DNA from: Pirellulaceae bacterium | Lineage (GTDB): Bacteria; Planctomycetota; Planctomycetia; Pirellulales; Pirellulaceae | Direction: 5' to 3' | Length of the DNA: 64,000 nucleotides | NCBI GenBank assembly: GCA_018402565.1 | Contig: JAGYIQ010000009.1 | Span: forward strand, 120,533-184,532 | Part shown: positions 26,518-35,301 of the stretch, one piece after another | Position numbering within the stretch: position 1 is the stretch's first letter | Layout: every line of letters begins with the position of its first letter | The notes under the pieces: generated by a model | Database searches by the model: none | What the model saw: the letters and a program-made list of their open reading frames with translations, nothing else | What the model was told of the DNA's origin: nothing | Program-made: the position numbers and the translations under genes

Positions 26518-28107
26518 TCAGGCCGTCGGCTGCGCGCCCGCCTGGCCGTTCTCCACCACAAAACTGGCGCGACAGGCGACCTCGCCGCCCGGCTGTAACA
26601 CGTCGCTGACCACCATGTAGTCGCTTCGCCATTGCGTCGGAGTCACGGTACACTTGACGTAGCCGCGTTCAAAATTACAAAACTTCAGCAGCGGATTGTT
26701 GGCCATCAGCAAGTCGTGGAAGTATGGCTTGGCCTCACCATTGCCGCCGCTTGTAATCGACGTTCCCACAAACTCCGTGGCCACCACCGGTTGTTCGACT
26801 TGCCGATCATCGACCCTCAGATCATTGACCCAATTCGAATGGATATCGCCAGTCAACACGACTGGGTTGGAGATCTTGCGATCTTGCAAGAACCGCATCA
26901 GCTCCATCCGCTCGTGAGCGTAGCCGGGCCATTGGTCCATGACATACTTATCAGGATCCCCTTTTTGGGACATGGTCACCATGCCCATCATGACTTGTTG
27001 AGCCAGCACGTTCCAAGTGGCGGGGGAGGCGATCAGATTTTGATACAGCCATTGTTTTTGCTCGCGGCCCATGATCGTATTCTGCGGATCCAAGGCCGCT
27101 TCGTTCAGCGGGACTTGCGAGTCGTCGTTCGGCTGGTCGGTTCGATACTGCCGCGTATCCATGACCAAAAAGTTCGCCAATCGTCCGAAATCCGCTCGGC
27201 GGTACAACTGCATGTCCGCGCCCCGTGGCATGGAACGACGCCGCAGCGGCATCGCTTCGTAGTAGGCTTGGTAAGCGTTCATCCGTCGATAGAGGAACTC
27301 GGCGGGGTCCACCCCCTCCTTCTCCGATACCTCGTTGGCGTAATTATTGTCAAACTCATGATCGTCCCAAGTGACAAACCAGGGGCAACGAGCGTGCATG
27401 GCGTGCAGCAACGGATCGGAGCGGTACTGAGCATGGCGGGTGCGGTAATCCGCCAACGACTCGATCTCGGGTCCGAAATGCTGACGTGTCTTGCCCTCGC
27501 GGCCGCTCCCCTCGTAGATGTAATCCCCCAAGTGAAAAACCAAGTCCAGCTCTTCGGTCGCCATCTGCTCGTAGGCCGTGAACAGACCCTGTTCGTAGTT
27601 CTGGCAAGAGGCAAACGCAAAGGTCATTTGTGCGGGCAACACATCGCCCGCGGGCAGAGTCCTGGTTCGCCCGATGGGACTGGTGGCATCACCCGCATGG
27701 AACCGGTACCAATACCAGCGGTCCGCCTCCAGGTTCTCGACTTCGATGTGGACGGCATGGCCCAACTGCGGGCGAGCGACGCGGGTGCCGGCGGCCACGA
27801 TATCCGTGAAGTTCTCATCGTTGGCCACTTCCCAGCGAACTTCGACTGCTTCCGGCGGCATGCCGCCATCCACGCCCACGGGATCGGGAGCCAGTCGCGT
27901 CCACAGCACGACGCTGCGGCTGTCCGGGTCTCCCGAGGCGACTCCCAAGGCGAACGGGTTTTGCTGGAAGACGGGCCGAGCGTTGACCCAACCTTGGTGC
28001 GGCAGCCAGGGGACGGCGGCGACACTGGAGAGGCAGCCCAGGAACAAGCGGCGGCTGAGGTGCCCTTCATGACGGATGGCGGCGCGCAGATCGGACTTTT
28101 TGAACAT
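26518..28107 (-). CDS. phoD: PhoD-like alkaline phosphatase (Tat-exported)
   Basis: A 529-residue phosphodiesterase/phosphatase. The ATG at 28107 follows CAGGAACC; the frame is open 49 codons further but the Tat signal (LSRRLFLGCLSSVAAVPWLP) is correctly placed from this start. A fibronectin-like N-terminal domain (FALGVASGDPDSRSVVLWTR) is followed by the catalytic domain: TFAFASCQNYEQG, LVFHLGDYIYEG, VTWDDHEFDNNYANE and LTGDIHSNWV, which carry the Ca/Fe ligands. PhoD enzymes release phosphate from phosphodiesters outside the cytoplasm. It is monocistronic; a regulatory Pho box cannot be identified by eye. Confidence 0.93.
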   Translation of the reverse strand: MFKKSDLRAAIRHEGHLSRRLFLGCLSSVAAVPWLPHQGWVNARPVFQQNPFALGVASGDPDSRSVVLWTRLAPDPVGVDGGMPPEAVEVRWEVANDENFTDIVAAGTRVARPQLGHAVHIEVENLEADRWYWYRFHAGDATSPIGRTRTLPAGDVLPAQMTFAFASCQNYEQGLFTAYEQMATEELDLVFHLGDYIYEGSGREGKTRQHFGPEIESLADYRTRHAQYRSDPLLHAMHARCPWFVTWDDHEFDNNYANEVSEKEGVDPAEFLYRRMNAYQAYYEAMPLRRRSMPRGADMQLYRRADFGRLANFLVMDTRQYRTDQPNDDSQVPLNEAALDPQNTIMGREQKQWLYQNLIASPATWNVLAQQVMMGMVTMSQKGDPDKYVMDQWPGYAHERMELMRFLQDRKISNPVVLTGDIHSNWVNDLRVDDRQVEQPVVATEFVGTSITSGGNGEAKPYFHDLLMANNPLLKFCNFERGYVKCTVTPTQWRSDYMVVSDVLQPGGEVACRASFVVENGQAGAQPTA

Positions 28108-28349
28108 GGTTGGGGTTCCTGAGTTAGGGGCTTCCAGTCGGCTCAGAATGTAGCGTTGCCAAGAGAAGTTTTGATGGATGTTCGGTAAAGGTTTGATGAA
28201 AATCCCATCTGCCGCTCCGAGCGATTTTCTCCCTACAGCCAGCAAGATCGGCATATTGCGGTGCCAGATTGTTTCGGGCGGTCTGCCAGTCGACTAACAT
28301 AGAGCAGAGCGTCGCCGTCCGTCCTCCCGAGATTCCCCGCACCTCCGGC

Positions 28350-29546
28350 ATGAAGTCACACCACTACTCCTTACTGGCGCTCGGGCTGGTCGCCATCGGC
28401 TCGGTGGCCGCGTGGTTCTATCTCGCCGCTGTGTTCGATCCGACGTCGCAAACGGCTGGCACGCACTCCTCGTCCGGCCGACCCGACACCTCCCGTCCAG
28501 CCTCCTCCGAAGCGGCGGCGACTCCGGCCGACGCCTTCGCCCGCGTCCTGGCCCAAGGTCGCTTGGTACCCCGCTCGGGGCTGATCAATATCTACGGCCC
28601 GCCCAACCAGATCGTCGAATCGATCCCAGTGATTGCTGGGCAGGCGATCGTCCGTGGGCAGACGGAGCTCGCCACCTTTCAGCTCCAGCGACGCCTGGCA
28701 ATTCAAGCGGAACTGGCGGTGGCCCAGGCCGACGAGGCTCGACGAGAACTCGAGCAAAAACTTGCCTTGGCGGCCTCCCAAGTCGCCGCCGCGGAAGCCG
28801 CTCGATCCCTAGCGGAACTGCAAGTCGAGCAAACCGAATCGTCTGAGCTGCTCCAGATTCCCGTCGAGCAGTTGGCGGCGGCCCAAACCAAATTGACGCG
28901 ATTGGAAGCCTTGGCTCGAGATCCGGCCACCGAACCCTACATCGCAGCCAACGCCCTGGAACAGCAACGATTGGCGATCACCGAAGCCGAGATCCAATTG
29001 CGGCATGCCCAAAAGAAACAAGCGGCAACCGTCCAAGCCGCACGACTGGAATTGGAGTCGGCCCAACGGGCGGTCGAGCAAGCCCGCGAGGCCCTCGCCG
29101 CCCTGCAAAAAGTCCAAGACAATCCGCGGGCGATCGACCTGTCGGTGGCAGTGGCCCAGGCGGCAGTCCAGGAAGCTCGGTTACTCGCCCCCTTGGACGG
29201 CGTCGTGGTCCGCATCCTGGCCCGGCCCGGGGACGTGGCTTTGACCATGCCGTTGATGCAGGTGGCGGACCTCCGCCTGATGGACTGCGTCGCCGAAGTC
29301 CCCGATCGCATGATCCGTCAAATCCGCATCGGACAAACCGCCATCGTCCGCAGCCCCTCGCTGACCCGCGACCTGTCGGCCGAGGTCGTGGAAATCAGTC
29401 GCGTCGTCGGCAACAGCAGCTTGCCAGACCCCAACCCGCTGGCCATCGTCGATCGACGGACGGTGGAAGTCCGCTTGGAGCTATCTCCAGCCGACGTCGC
29501 TATCGCCGCTGACTTGATTCACCTGCAAGTCAGTATCGAATTCTAG
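28350..29546 (+). CDS. Periplasmic adaptor subunit of an efflux system (HlyD/DevB-like)
   Basis: A 398-residue membrane fusion protein. The N-terminus has one membrane anchor (YSLLALGLVAIGSVAAWFYL). Residues about 125-290 are a long Ala/Glu/Gln-rich coiled coil. The lipoyl/barrel part brackets it (VVRGQTEL... and LLAPLDGVVVRILARPGD). The start at 28350 is chosen because the anchor begins there; an upstream in-frame start adds 27 residues without family features. It precedes the permease by 13 bp. Such adaptors link an inner membrane ABC transporter to an outer membrane channel; DevBCA of cyanobacteria exports glycolipids. Confidence 0.88.
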   Translation: MKSHHYSLLALGLVAIGSVAAWFYLAAVFDPTSQTAGTHSSSGRPDTSRPASSEAAATPADAFARVLAQGRLVPRSGLINIYGPPNQIVESIPVIAGQAIVRGQTELATFQLQRRLAIQAELAVAQADEARRELEQKLALAASQVAAAEAARSLAELQVEQTESSELLQIPVEQLAAAQTKLTRLEALARDPATEPYIAANALEQQRLAITEAEIQLRHAQKKQAATVQAARLELESAQRAVEQAREALAALQKVQDNPRAIDLSVAVAQAAVQEARLLAPLDGVVVRILARPGDVALTMPLMQVADLRLMDCVAEVPDRMIRQIRIGQTAIVRSPSLTRDLSAEVVEISRVVGNSSLPDPNPLAIVDRRTVEVRLELSPADVAIAADLIHLQVSIEF

Positions 29547-29559
29547 GAGTCGCACGCCG

Positions 29560-30726
29560 ATGCGGACCGATCTGGCCCTGCAGAACCTTGTCAGCCAACC
29601 ACGGAAAACGGCCTTGGCATTGGCCGGCATCGGTGTTGCGATCATTTTGATTTTTCTGCAATTGGGCTTTTTGGGAGCCGTCCAGAACACGGCCACGGAC
29701 ATCTTCGACCAACTGGAATTTGAACTCTTGGTGCGATCGCCCAATTATTTGCATTTGGCAGATGCCGACAAATTCGACCGACGGATCCTCGATGAAATCG
29801 CTGGCCTGCCAGAAATCCAAGCGGTGAACCACGTGCAAGTCGGTCGCGCCAGCCTGCGGAACGCGGCGGGCTACCCGCAGGGACTGCTGTTGTTCGGTGT
29901 CGCGTGTGAATCACCCCCTTTTCGCCCTGGGCCGGTGACGGGCGACATCCCAAAACTGGCCGCCGCCGACACCCTGCTGATGGATCGCAAGAGCCATAAA
30001 GATTTTAGCCCGAGTGACGGCCAGCGGTTCGGGCCGCAGGATGTGGGCAGGACCCTGTGGGTCTCCGATCGGAGCTTACGCGTCGTCGGCCTGTTTACCC
30101 TGGGCGCAGGCCTGGCCAGCAAAGGGGCTGCGATGGTCTCCCAGTCGACTTTCCTGCGGTTGTTGCCCTACTTCGACCGCCATGAAACAACCTTTGGCTT
30201 GATTCGACTCGCGGAGGAGCACGACGCCGCCCGCGTGGCTCGAACCCTCGTCGATCGCTTTCGCAACCCCGATGGATCGGCCCTGATCGAGGTACTGACA
30301 CGACCGGAGGTCAACCGCCGCGAAACGCAGCGCTGGGTGAGCGAGACCCCTGTTGGCTTTATCTTTTTCCTCGGCGTCGTGATCGCTGCCCTGGTGGGCG
30401 CCACCATCGTCTACATGATTCTGGCCAACGACGTCGCCGCTCGACTGCCCGAGTACGCGACCCTCCGAGCGATGGGGTACGGCCCCAGTTACTTGGCGGG
30501 GATCGTCATCCGCCAGGCCGCGTATCTGGCGTTGTTCGCCTTCGGACCGGCCCTGGCAATCGCCTGGCTGCTCTATCAAATTACTGGCCTTCTGGCTGGC
30601 GTCGACTTGGTGATGACCGGCGAACGAGTACTCTGGGTGCTGGTGCTGACGGTGGCCATCGGCGGCCTGTCCGGGGTCCTGGCGTTGAAGAAGCTCTGGC
30701 AAGTTCAGCCGGCGGATCTATTTTGA
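29560..30726 (+). CDS. ABC transporter permease, FtsX-like (DevC-like)
   Basis: A 388-residue membrane protein. The first helix follows LALQNLVSQPRKTALALAGI, as in DevC, then a large extracytoplasmic domain (about 50-265) and three helices near the C-terminus (FIFFLGVVIAALVGATIVYM; LALFAFGPALAIAWLLYQI; WVLVLTVAIGGLSGVLALKK). This is the FtsX/MacB permease layout. It needs an ATPase partner, but no ABC ATPase gene follows: the next gene overlaps it by 4 bp (ATGA) and encodes a different membrane protein. Confidence 0.9.
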   Translation: MRTDLALQNLVSQPRKTALALAGIGVAIILIFLQLGFLGAVQNTATDIFDQLEFELLVRSPNYLHLADADKFDRRILDEIAGLPEIQAVNHVQVGRASLRNAAGYPQGLLLFGVACESPPFRPGPVTGDIPKLAAADTLLMDRKSHKDFSPSDGQRFGPQDVGRTLWVSDRSLRVVGLFTLGAGLASKGAAMVSQSTFLRLLPYFDRHETTFGLIRLAEEHDAARVARTLVDRFRNPDGSALIEVLTRPEVNRRETQRWVSETPVGFIFFLGVVIAALVGATIVYMILANDVAARLPEYATLRAMGYGPSYLAGIVIRQAAYLALFAFGPALAIAWLLYQITGLLAGVDLVMTGERVLWVLVLTVAIGGLSGVLALKKLWQVQPADLF

Positions 30727-31607
30727 TGCACTTCGAGAACCTGGCTCACGACACCGATCCTACCGCTTTGCTGGCTGACGCCTGGGTCACGCGTCTCGAG
30801 GCCTTCGGGCTTGGCCTATGGCAGCAAATCGTCTGGATCCTGCTGCCGCTGATCGCCTTCGCACTGGTGTTCCACTGGATCGAAGTCGTTGTCCAGCGGC
30901 GTTTGGTGCAACGCTTCGGCTGGCGAGCCGCCCTCTGGACCGGCTGGATCGGCACGCCCATTCACGAGGCCAGCCATGTGGTCATGTGCTGGGTCTTCGG
31001 ACACGAGATCGAGGCGGTGGCACTGTTTGAGCCGGATGAAAAAGAGGGCCGCTTGGGCTACGTCCGTCACTCGTATCACCGTCACAGTTGGTGGCAGGAG
31101 ACTGGCAATTGGTTTATCGGGATCGCCCCGCTCCTAGGCGGCTCCCTGGTCCTGCTGCTGGTGACTTGGGGCCTGTACCCCCAATGGCTGTCGGCCCTGA
31201 GCGACGCGCCGATCTTTACGACGCCGCCACCCGAAACGACCTGGGCCGATCAAGCACTGGCGTTCGCTCAACGATTGTGGAGCACCGCCACCGATTCCGT
31301 CGACCTGCTCAGCCTGCGATTCTGGTTGTACCTGTACCTGGTCCTGTGCGTCACCCTGCACATGGCCCCCAGTGCCAGCGACTACCGCGGCGGGGTCAAA
31401 GGCGGACTACTGCTGCTGGCCGCGTGGCTGGCTCTATCCCTGGCACATGCCCTGTTCGGCCTGTCCCTCTCCGCGTGGTTCCCACTCCTGCAGCCGCTCT
31501 GGTCCGTCCTGTTGACCCTCATGGGCCTGGCCACCGCTCTGGCCCTGGTGACGGCGACCCTGGTCTATTTGGCCACTTGGGGCTGGGACCAGTGGGCCCG
31601 CGCCTGA
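30723..31607 (+). CDS. Multi-pass membrane protein with HEASH motif (M50-like metalloprotease candidate)
   Basis: A 294-residue protein with about six hydrophobic segments. Residues 81-85 read HEASH, an HExxH zinc motif inside or next to a membrane helix (WTGWIGTPIHEASHVVMCW), as in site-2-type proteases. A later MAPSASDYRGG carries an Asp that could be the third ligand, as in M50, although the usual NPDG is missing. It is coupled to the permease gene by an ATGA overlap. Its 3' end overlaps the convergent EamA gene by 43 bp. It is hypothetical: it may be a protease that acts on the transporter or a non-catalytic relative. Confidence 0.72.
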   Translation: MMHFENLAHDTDPTALLADAWVTRLEAFGLGLWQQIVWILLPLIAFALVFHWIEVVVQRRLVQRFGWRAALWTGWIGTPIHEASHVVMCWVFGHEIEAVALFEPDEKEGRLGYVRHSYHRHSWWQETGNWFIGIAPLLGGSLVLLLVTWGLYPQWLSALSDAPIFTTPPPETTWADQALAFAQRLWSTATDSVDLLSLRFWLYLYLVLCVTLHMAPSASDYRGGVKGGLLLLAAWLALSLAHALFGLSLSAWFPLLQPLWSVLLTLMGLATALALVTATLVYLATWGWDQWARA

Positions 31608-32446
31608 ACCGACAGCTGAATCACCAAACCAAACAAAATCAGCAATCCACCAACGATCGTTCCACCCGACGGCGGCTCGTAGTCCGGTTGGTCACTCCAG
31701 GCCAAGTAGACCCAGACCGGGACCAACAATGGCTCCAAGATCCCCAGCCCGCTGGCTTCGTGACTACTGATGCGACGCAGCGCCAAAGCGAACAGCAAAT
31801 ACGGCAGCCCCATCTGGAACACGCCAAATCCAGCCAGGTACAGCCATTGCCAACCCTGCGGCCAGTACCCACCGACGGCGACCGGGGCCAGGACCAACGC
31901 CGTGATACTCTGATTGACGAACACCAGCAACAAGGGATCGAAACCGCGCAACCGCCGCAAAAAGATCACCACCCAGGCAAATGTCACCCCCGAGAGCACC
32001 CCGGCAGCAATCCCCCAAGCAGAAAAACGCTCCAACGAGCGAAACTGAGTCGCCAGAATCACGCTGACACCCAACGCGGCCAAAATCAACAGCGGGCGAC
32101 TGGAGCGATCCGGCGCTTCGCGAAACGCCAACCAGCAGAATATGACCACCCAGGCTGGCGCGAGATACTGCAGCCAAATGGCCAGTGCCGCTTCCGTGTA
32201 GACCAACGCACTGATAAACGTCCAGGTCATGGCGGCAAAACAGGCCGCCATCGGCAACATCTGCCACGACCACTGCCAGCGACGAATGAAAAACAACACC
32301 ATCAGACTGGCGAACACCGCCCGCCAAAACGTCAAACAAATCGACCGATCCTCGACCGGGATCGCCATCAACACCGGGCTCTTGGCGAAAAAGCCACTGG
32401 AACTCCAGAGAAACGCCGCCAATAACACCAGCAGACGATCAACCAA
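31565..32446 (-). CDS. EamA/DMT-family transporter
   Basis: A 293-residue protein made of two repeats of five transmembrane helices, the drug/metabolite transporter fold. The first half starts LLVLLAAFLWSSSGFFAKSP and contains FWRAVFASLMVLFF; the second half starts WGIAAGVLSGVTFAWVVIFL and ends GLGILEPLLVPVWVYLAW, the typical second EamA motif. Substrate cannot be inferred. The C-terminal coding part overlaps the end of the HEASH membrane protein gene on the opposite strand. Confidence 0.9.
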   Translation of the reverse strand: MVDRLLVLLAAFLWSSSGFFAKSPVLMAIPVEDRSICLTFWRAVFASLMVLFFIRRWQWSWQMLPMAACFAAMTWTFISALVYTEAALAIWLQYLAPAWVVIFCWLAFREAPDRSSRPLLILAALGVSVILATQFRSLERFSAWGIAAGVLSGVTFAWVVIFLRRLRGFDPLLLVFVNQSITALVLAPVAVGGYWPQGWQWLYLAGFGVFQMGLPYLLFALALRRISSHEASGLGILEPLLVPVWVYLAWSDQPDYEPPSGGTIVGGLLILFGLVIQLSVQARAHWSQPQVAK

Positions 32447-32644
32447 GCGACGAGTCCCAGCGATTCACGCGATACACAGCCGATAACGACGAACGCAACG
32501 CAAGCCCAGACGACCGGACTTGCCTTGCCTATGTTCAAAACTTGCGGGTTTCAAAAACCTGTGGGCGGAGCCAGGAACCACGGTTCCCATCAGCGACCTA
32601 ATAACAGGTCCACACCGAACTAAACGGCGAGGGACCGCGATCGC

Positions 32645-32734
32645 TTATTTCTTGCGATGGCGGATCTTCGATCGCATCTTTCGCTTCTTCTGTCCCAATT
32701 TCCGCCGCCCTTTACCCGATTTCTTGGTTCCCAC
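32645..32734 (-). CDS. 29-residue highly basic protein (AURKAIP1/COX24-like small ribosomal-type peptide)
   Basis: A GTG at 32734 is preceded by a strong ribosome-binding site GAGGAGG 10 nt upstream, and the frame ends at TAA in 32645-32647. The peptide starts VGTKKSGKGRRKLGQKKRK and ends in IRHRKK; 16 of 29 residues are Lys or Arg plus one His. Such short Lys/Arg peptides with a C-terminal RHRKK belong to AURKAIP1/COX24-domain proteins, associated in other bacteria with the small ribosomal subunit. The strong ribosome-binding site, immediate stop upstream of it and amino-acid bias support a real gene. The exact family needs a profile search. Confidence 0.72.
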   Translation of the reverse strand: MGTKKSGKGRRKLGQKKRKMRSKIRHRKK

Positions 32735-32751
32735 AGGTACCAAACCTCCTC

Positions 32752-33395
32752 AATAGTGATGTGTTCTCTACTTACCTGCCACGGCCAGCCGCCGTCCAGT
32801 GCCGGCAACCAACACGTAATTCTTGGTCCCTGGCCACAGCCTACACCAAAGAATCCCGAGTCTCGCCAACCATGCCCGCGCTCCCGCCATCTGGCCAGGG
32901 GCGGTATTCTACAAAGTTTCGCCGATTTTACAAACGGCTCTCGCAAAGATTTCTTGCCACAAACGCCAGGCCTCGGTCGGCACGGCAAGTATCTCCGCTG
33001 ATTGGCATTAAAATTGCTCCTAGATAACACCGTCAGTTTCAAACGGCCTCCTCGGGTGGGCAACTTGATATCGCAACAAGATTGGGGCAGACCACCCGAA
33101 ATGCCGGTAGAAACGAGACGAGGCGAGGCAGGGACGGGTAAATCGCTGGGCTAACCACGCTTTACCCGTTCCTCCTTTCTCGACACAGTATCCCTCACAC
33201 TCATCCCCTCATCACCGTCCTGGCCCGGCACTCGAGTGAACACCGAGCAAAATGGACTGTCCCATAATTGCTCAGTGTTCAAAAACAGAACACCCCGAGA
33301 ACCTGCGGGCGATTCCCAGTTCTTGTGGAAATTTTGGGGGATAAAGGGTATACTGGAGGGAGGCGGGGTCGAATGGGGGCTTGGCTGTCACTGAT
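32752..33395. other. Intergenic stretch, no gene supported
   Basis: About 640 bp between the divergent small basic gene and the DUF1549 gene. It must hold both promoters. A TATACT at 33349-33354 is a possible -10 for the DUF1549 transcript, but the spacing to TTGTGG (20 bp) is poor. Short open frames here have no recognisable feature. Confidence 0.5.
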
Positions 33396-33406
33396 GGAGA
33401 TCGATC

Positions 33407-35290
33407 GTGGTACAGCGTTGGTCGTTTTCACTTCTCAAACGCCGCAACATCGCCACTGGGCCACGAGCCCAGCGGCCCTGGTCTCGTGCCGCCCACGCCT
33501 CCTACTCGCTGGGTTGGTTCTGCTTGTCCGCCCTATTAACTTCTGGCGGATTCCACACTGGCTCGACCCAGGTCCAGGCCGCTCAAACGCAGGCCTTGGT
33601 CGCAGCAACGCGTGACTCCGACCAGGTGGTCTCGATCGCCGACGGCCGCAACGCGGGCGCGGTACGGACCGGCAGCTCGCGCCGGGATCACCGAACGGCT
33701 GGGGTTGCATCGGCACCCGCCCAGGTCGAGAAAATCAATGAATACATCCGCCGCTCCTGGGCAGACTACAACCTGAGTCCCTCGGCGCCGGAAGCGGACG
33801 GCAAGTGGGCTCGGAGGCTGTACTTGGACCTGTTGGGACGCATCCCCAGTCTCGCGGAACTGCAGGCCTTTGAGAGCAGCAAGGACGCCGACAAGCGCGC
33901 GGCCCTGGTGAGGCAATTGCTGCACGACGATGAGTACACGCTGGACTACGCCCGCAATTGGACGACGATCTGGACGAACTTATTGATCGGTCGCACAGGC
34001 GGCACCGGCAATAACTCGCTGATCAATCGCGAGGGCATGCAGAAATACCTCCGCGACAGTTTCGCTCGGAACAAGCCCTACGACACGATGGTTCACGAGC
34101 TATTGACGGCGACTGGGACCAGTCGCCCTGGGGTCGAGGGTTTTAATGGGGCGGTGAATTATTTGGTCGATAAGGTCAACGAAGAAAACGCGACGCTGGC
34201 CACTTCTTCCGTCAGCAAGTTGTTCTTGGGATTGCAGATTCAGTGCACGCAGTGCCACACGCACCCGTTCAACGATTGGAAACAGGACAAGTATTGGGAG
34301 TTCAATGCCTTCTTCCGGCAAACCCGAGCGTTGAGACGGTTTATGTCGGGGACCGATGATGTGACGCACGTCGAGTTGATCGACCAGGACTACGCCGGTG
34401 AGAGCAATAATCCAGAAAAGGCGGATTTGTTCTACGAACTGCGAAATGGCTTGGTCAAAGTGGCGTATCCAGTCTTCATCGATGGGACGGCGATCAACCC
34501 CAGCGGCTACGTGTCGGATGTGAATCGCCGCCGAGAGCTGGCGCGATTGGTTGTGGACTCGCCGTACTTGGACCAAGCGATCGTCAATCGCATGTGGAGC
34601 CACTTTTTCGGCTATGGCTTTACCAAGCCGATCGACGACTTCGGATCGCACAATCAAGCTTCTCACCCGGAACTGTTGACGTACTTAGCCCAGGAATTCC
34701 GCCAGGCGAAGTACGACCAGAAGCAGTTGATCGAGTGGTTGGTGCTGAGCGAGGCGTACCAATTGACGAGCAAGCCGACACCGGCGAATGAAAAAGACGA
34801 CCCGCTCCTCGGCGTGCGCCCCCAGTTCACTCGGTATTATATCCGCAGCATGTCGGCCGAAGAACTGTACGAATCGATGTTGTTGGTGACCCGTGGTCGC
34901 GGCGATGACTCGAACTACCAATCGACCGAAGACGAAAAGAGTCGCTGGCTGGGCCAGTTCGCTCGTGAATTTGGCACGGACGAAGGCGACGAGTCGATTG
35001 ACTTCAGTGGCACGATCCCACAGGTGTTGATGATGTTCAACGGTGAGATCGCTCGAGCAGCGACGCGAACCGACGGCGGCGGGGTCTTGGGGCAAGTCAT
35101 TAACGATCAGAAGTTGGACGCTCGTCAGAAGATCGAGCGATTGTTTGAAGCCGCACTCGCGCGCAAGCCCAGCAAGAAAGAGGCCACGGCCTTTTTCCAG
35201 TTGATGCAGGCGTCCAACAACCCGGTTGAAGGCTTGGAAGATTTGTGGTGGGCATTGTTAAACAGCAACGAGTTCATCTTAAACCACTAG
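33407..35290 (+). CDS. DUF1549/DUF1553 domain protein
   Basis: A 627-residue exported protein starting with GTG at 33407, with GGAGA 7 nt upstream. The N-terminus has a twin-arginine-poor but hydrophobic signal (SLGWFCLSALLTSGG). Residues ~105-300 match DUF1549 (INEYIRRSWADYNLSPS, RRLYLDLLGRIPSLAELQAF, NWTTIWTNLLIG, LQIQCTQCHTHPFNDW). The rest matches DUF1553 (RRELARLVVDSPYLDQAIVNRMW, FFGYGFTKPIDDFG, WLVLSEAYQLTSK). These domains are largely restricted to planctomycetes and relatives and their biochemical role is unknown. It is followed 11 bp later by a DUF1501 gene, the usual partner. Confidence 0.92.
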   Translation: MVQRWSFSLLKRRNIATGPRAQRPWSRAAHASYSLGWFCLSALLTSGGFHTGSTQVQAAQTQALVAATRDSDQVVSIADGRNAGAVRTGSSRRDHRTAGVASAPAQVEKINEYIRRSWADYNLSPSAPEADGKWARRLYLDLLGRIPSLAELQAFESSKDADKRAALVRQLLHDDEYTLDYARNWTTIWTNLLIGRTGGTGNNSLINREGMQKYLRDSFARNKPYDTMVHELLTATGTSRPGVEGFNGAVNYLVDKVNEENATLATSSVSKLFLGLQIQCTQCHTHPFNDWKQDKYWEFNAFFRQTRALRRFMSGTDDVTHVELIDQDYAGESNNPEKADLFYELRNGLVKVAYPVFIDGTAINPSGYVSDVNRRRELARLVVDSPYLDQAIVNRMWSHFFGYGFTKPIDDFGSHNQASHPELLTYLAQEFRQAKYDQKQLIEWLVLSEAYQLTSKPTPANEKDDPLLGVRPQFTRYYIRSMSAEELYESMLLVTRGRGDDSNYQSTEDEKSRWLGQFAREFGTDEGDESIDFSGTIPQVLMMFNGEIARAATRTDGGGVLGQVINDQKLDARQKIERLFEAALARKPSKKEATAFFQLMQASNNPVEGLEDLWWALLNSNEFILNH

Positions 35291-35301
35291 GAGTCGCAGC
35301 C

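Noticed and set aside
26193..26609. 138-codon plus-strand frame with Arg/Asp-rich sequence
   Set aside because: It lies over low-complexity repeats and runs into the PhoD-like gene on the other strand; no family features.
28350..30726. MacAB-type tripartite pump
   Set aside because: MacB would carry an ATPase domain fused to the permease; here the permease has none, so DevBC-like is the better description.
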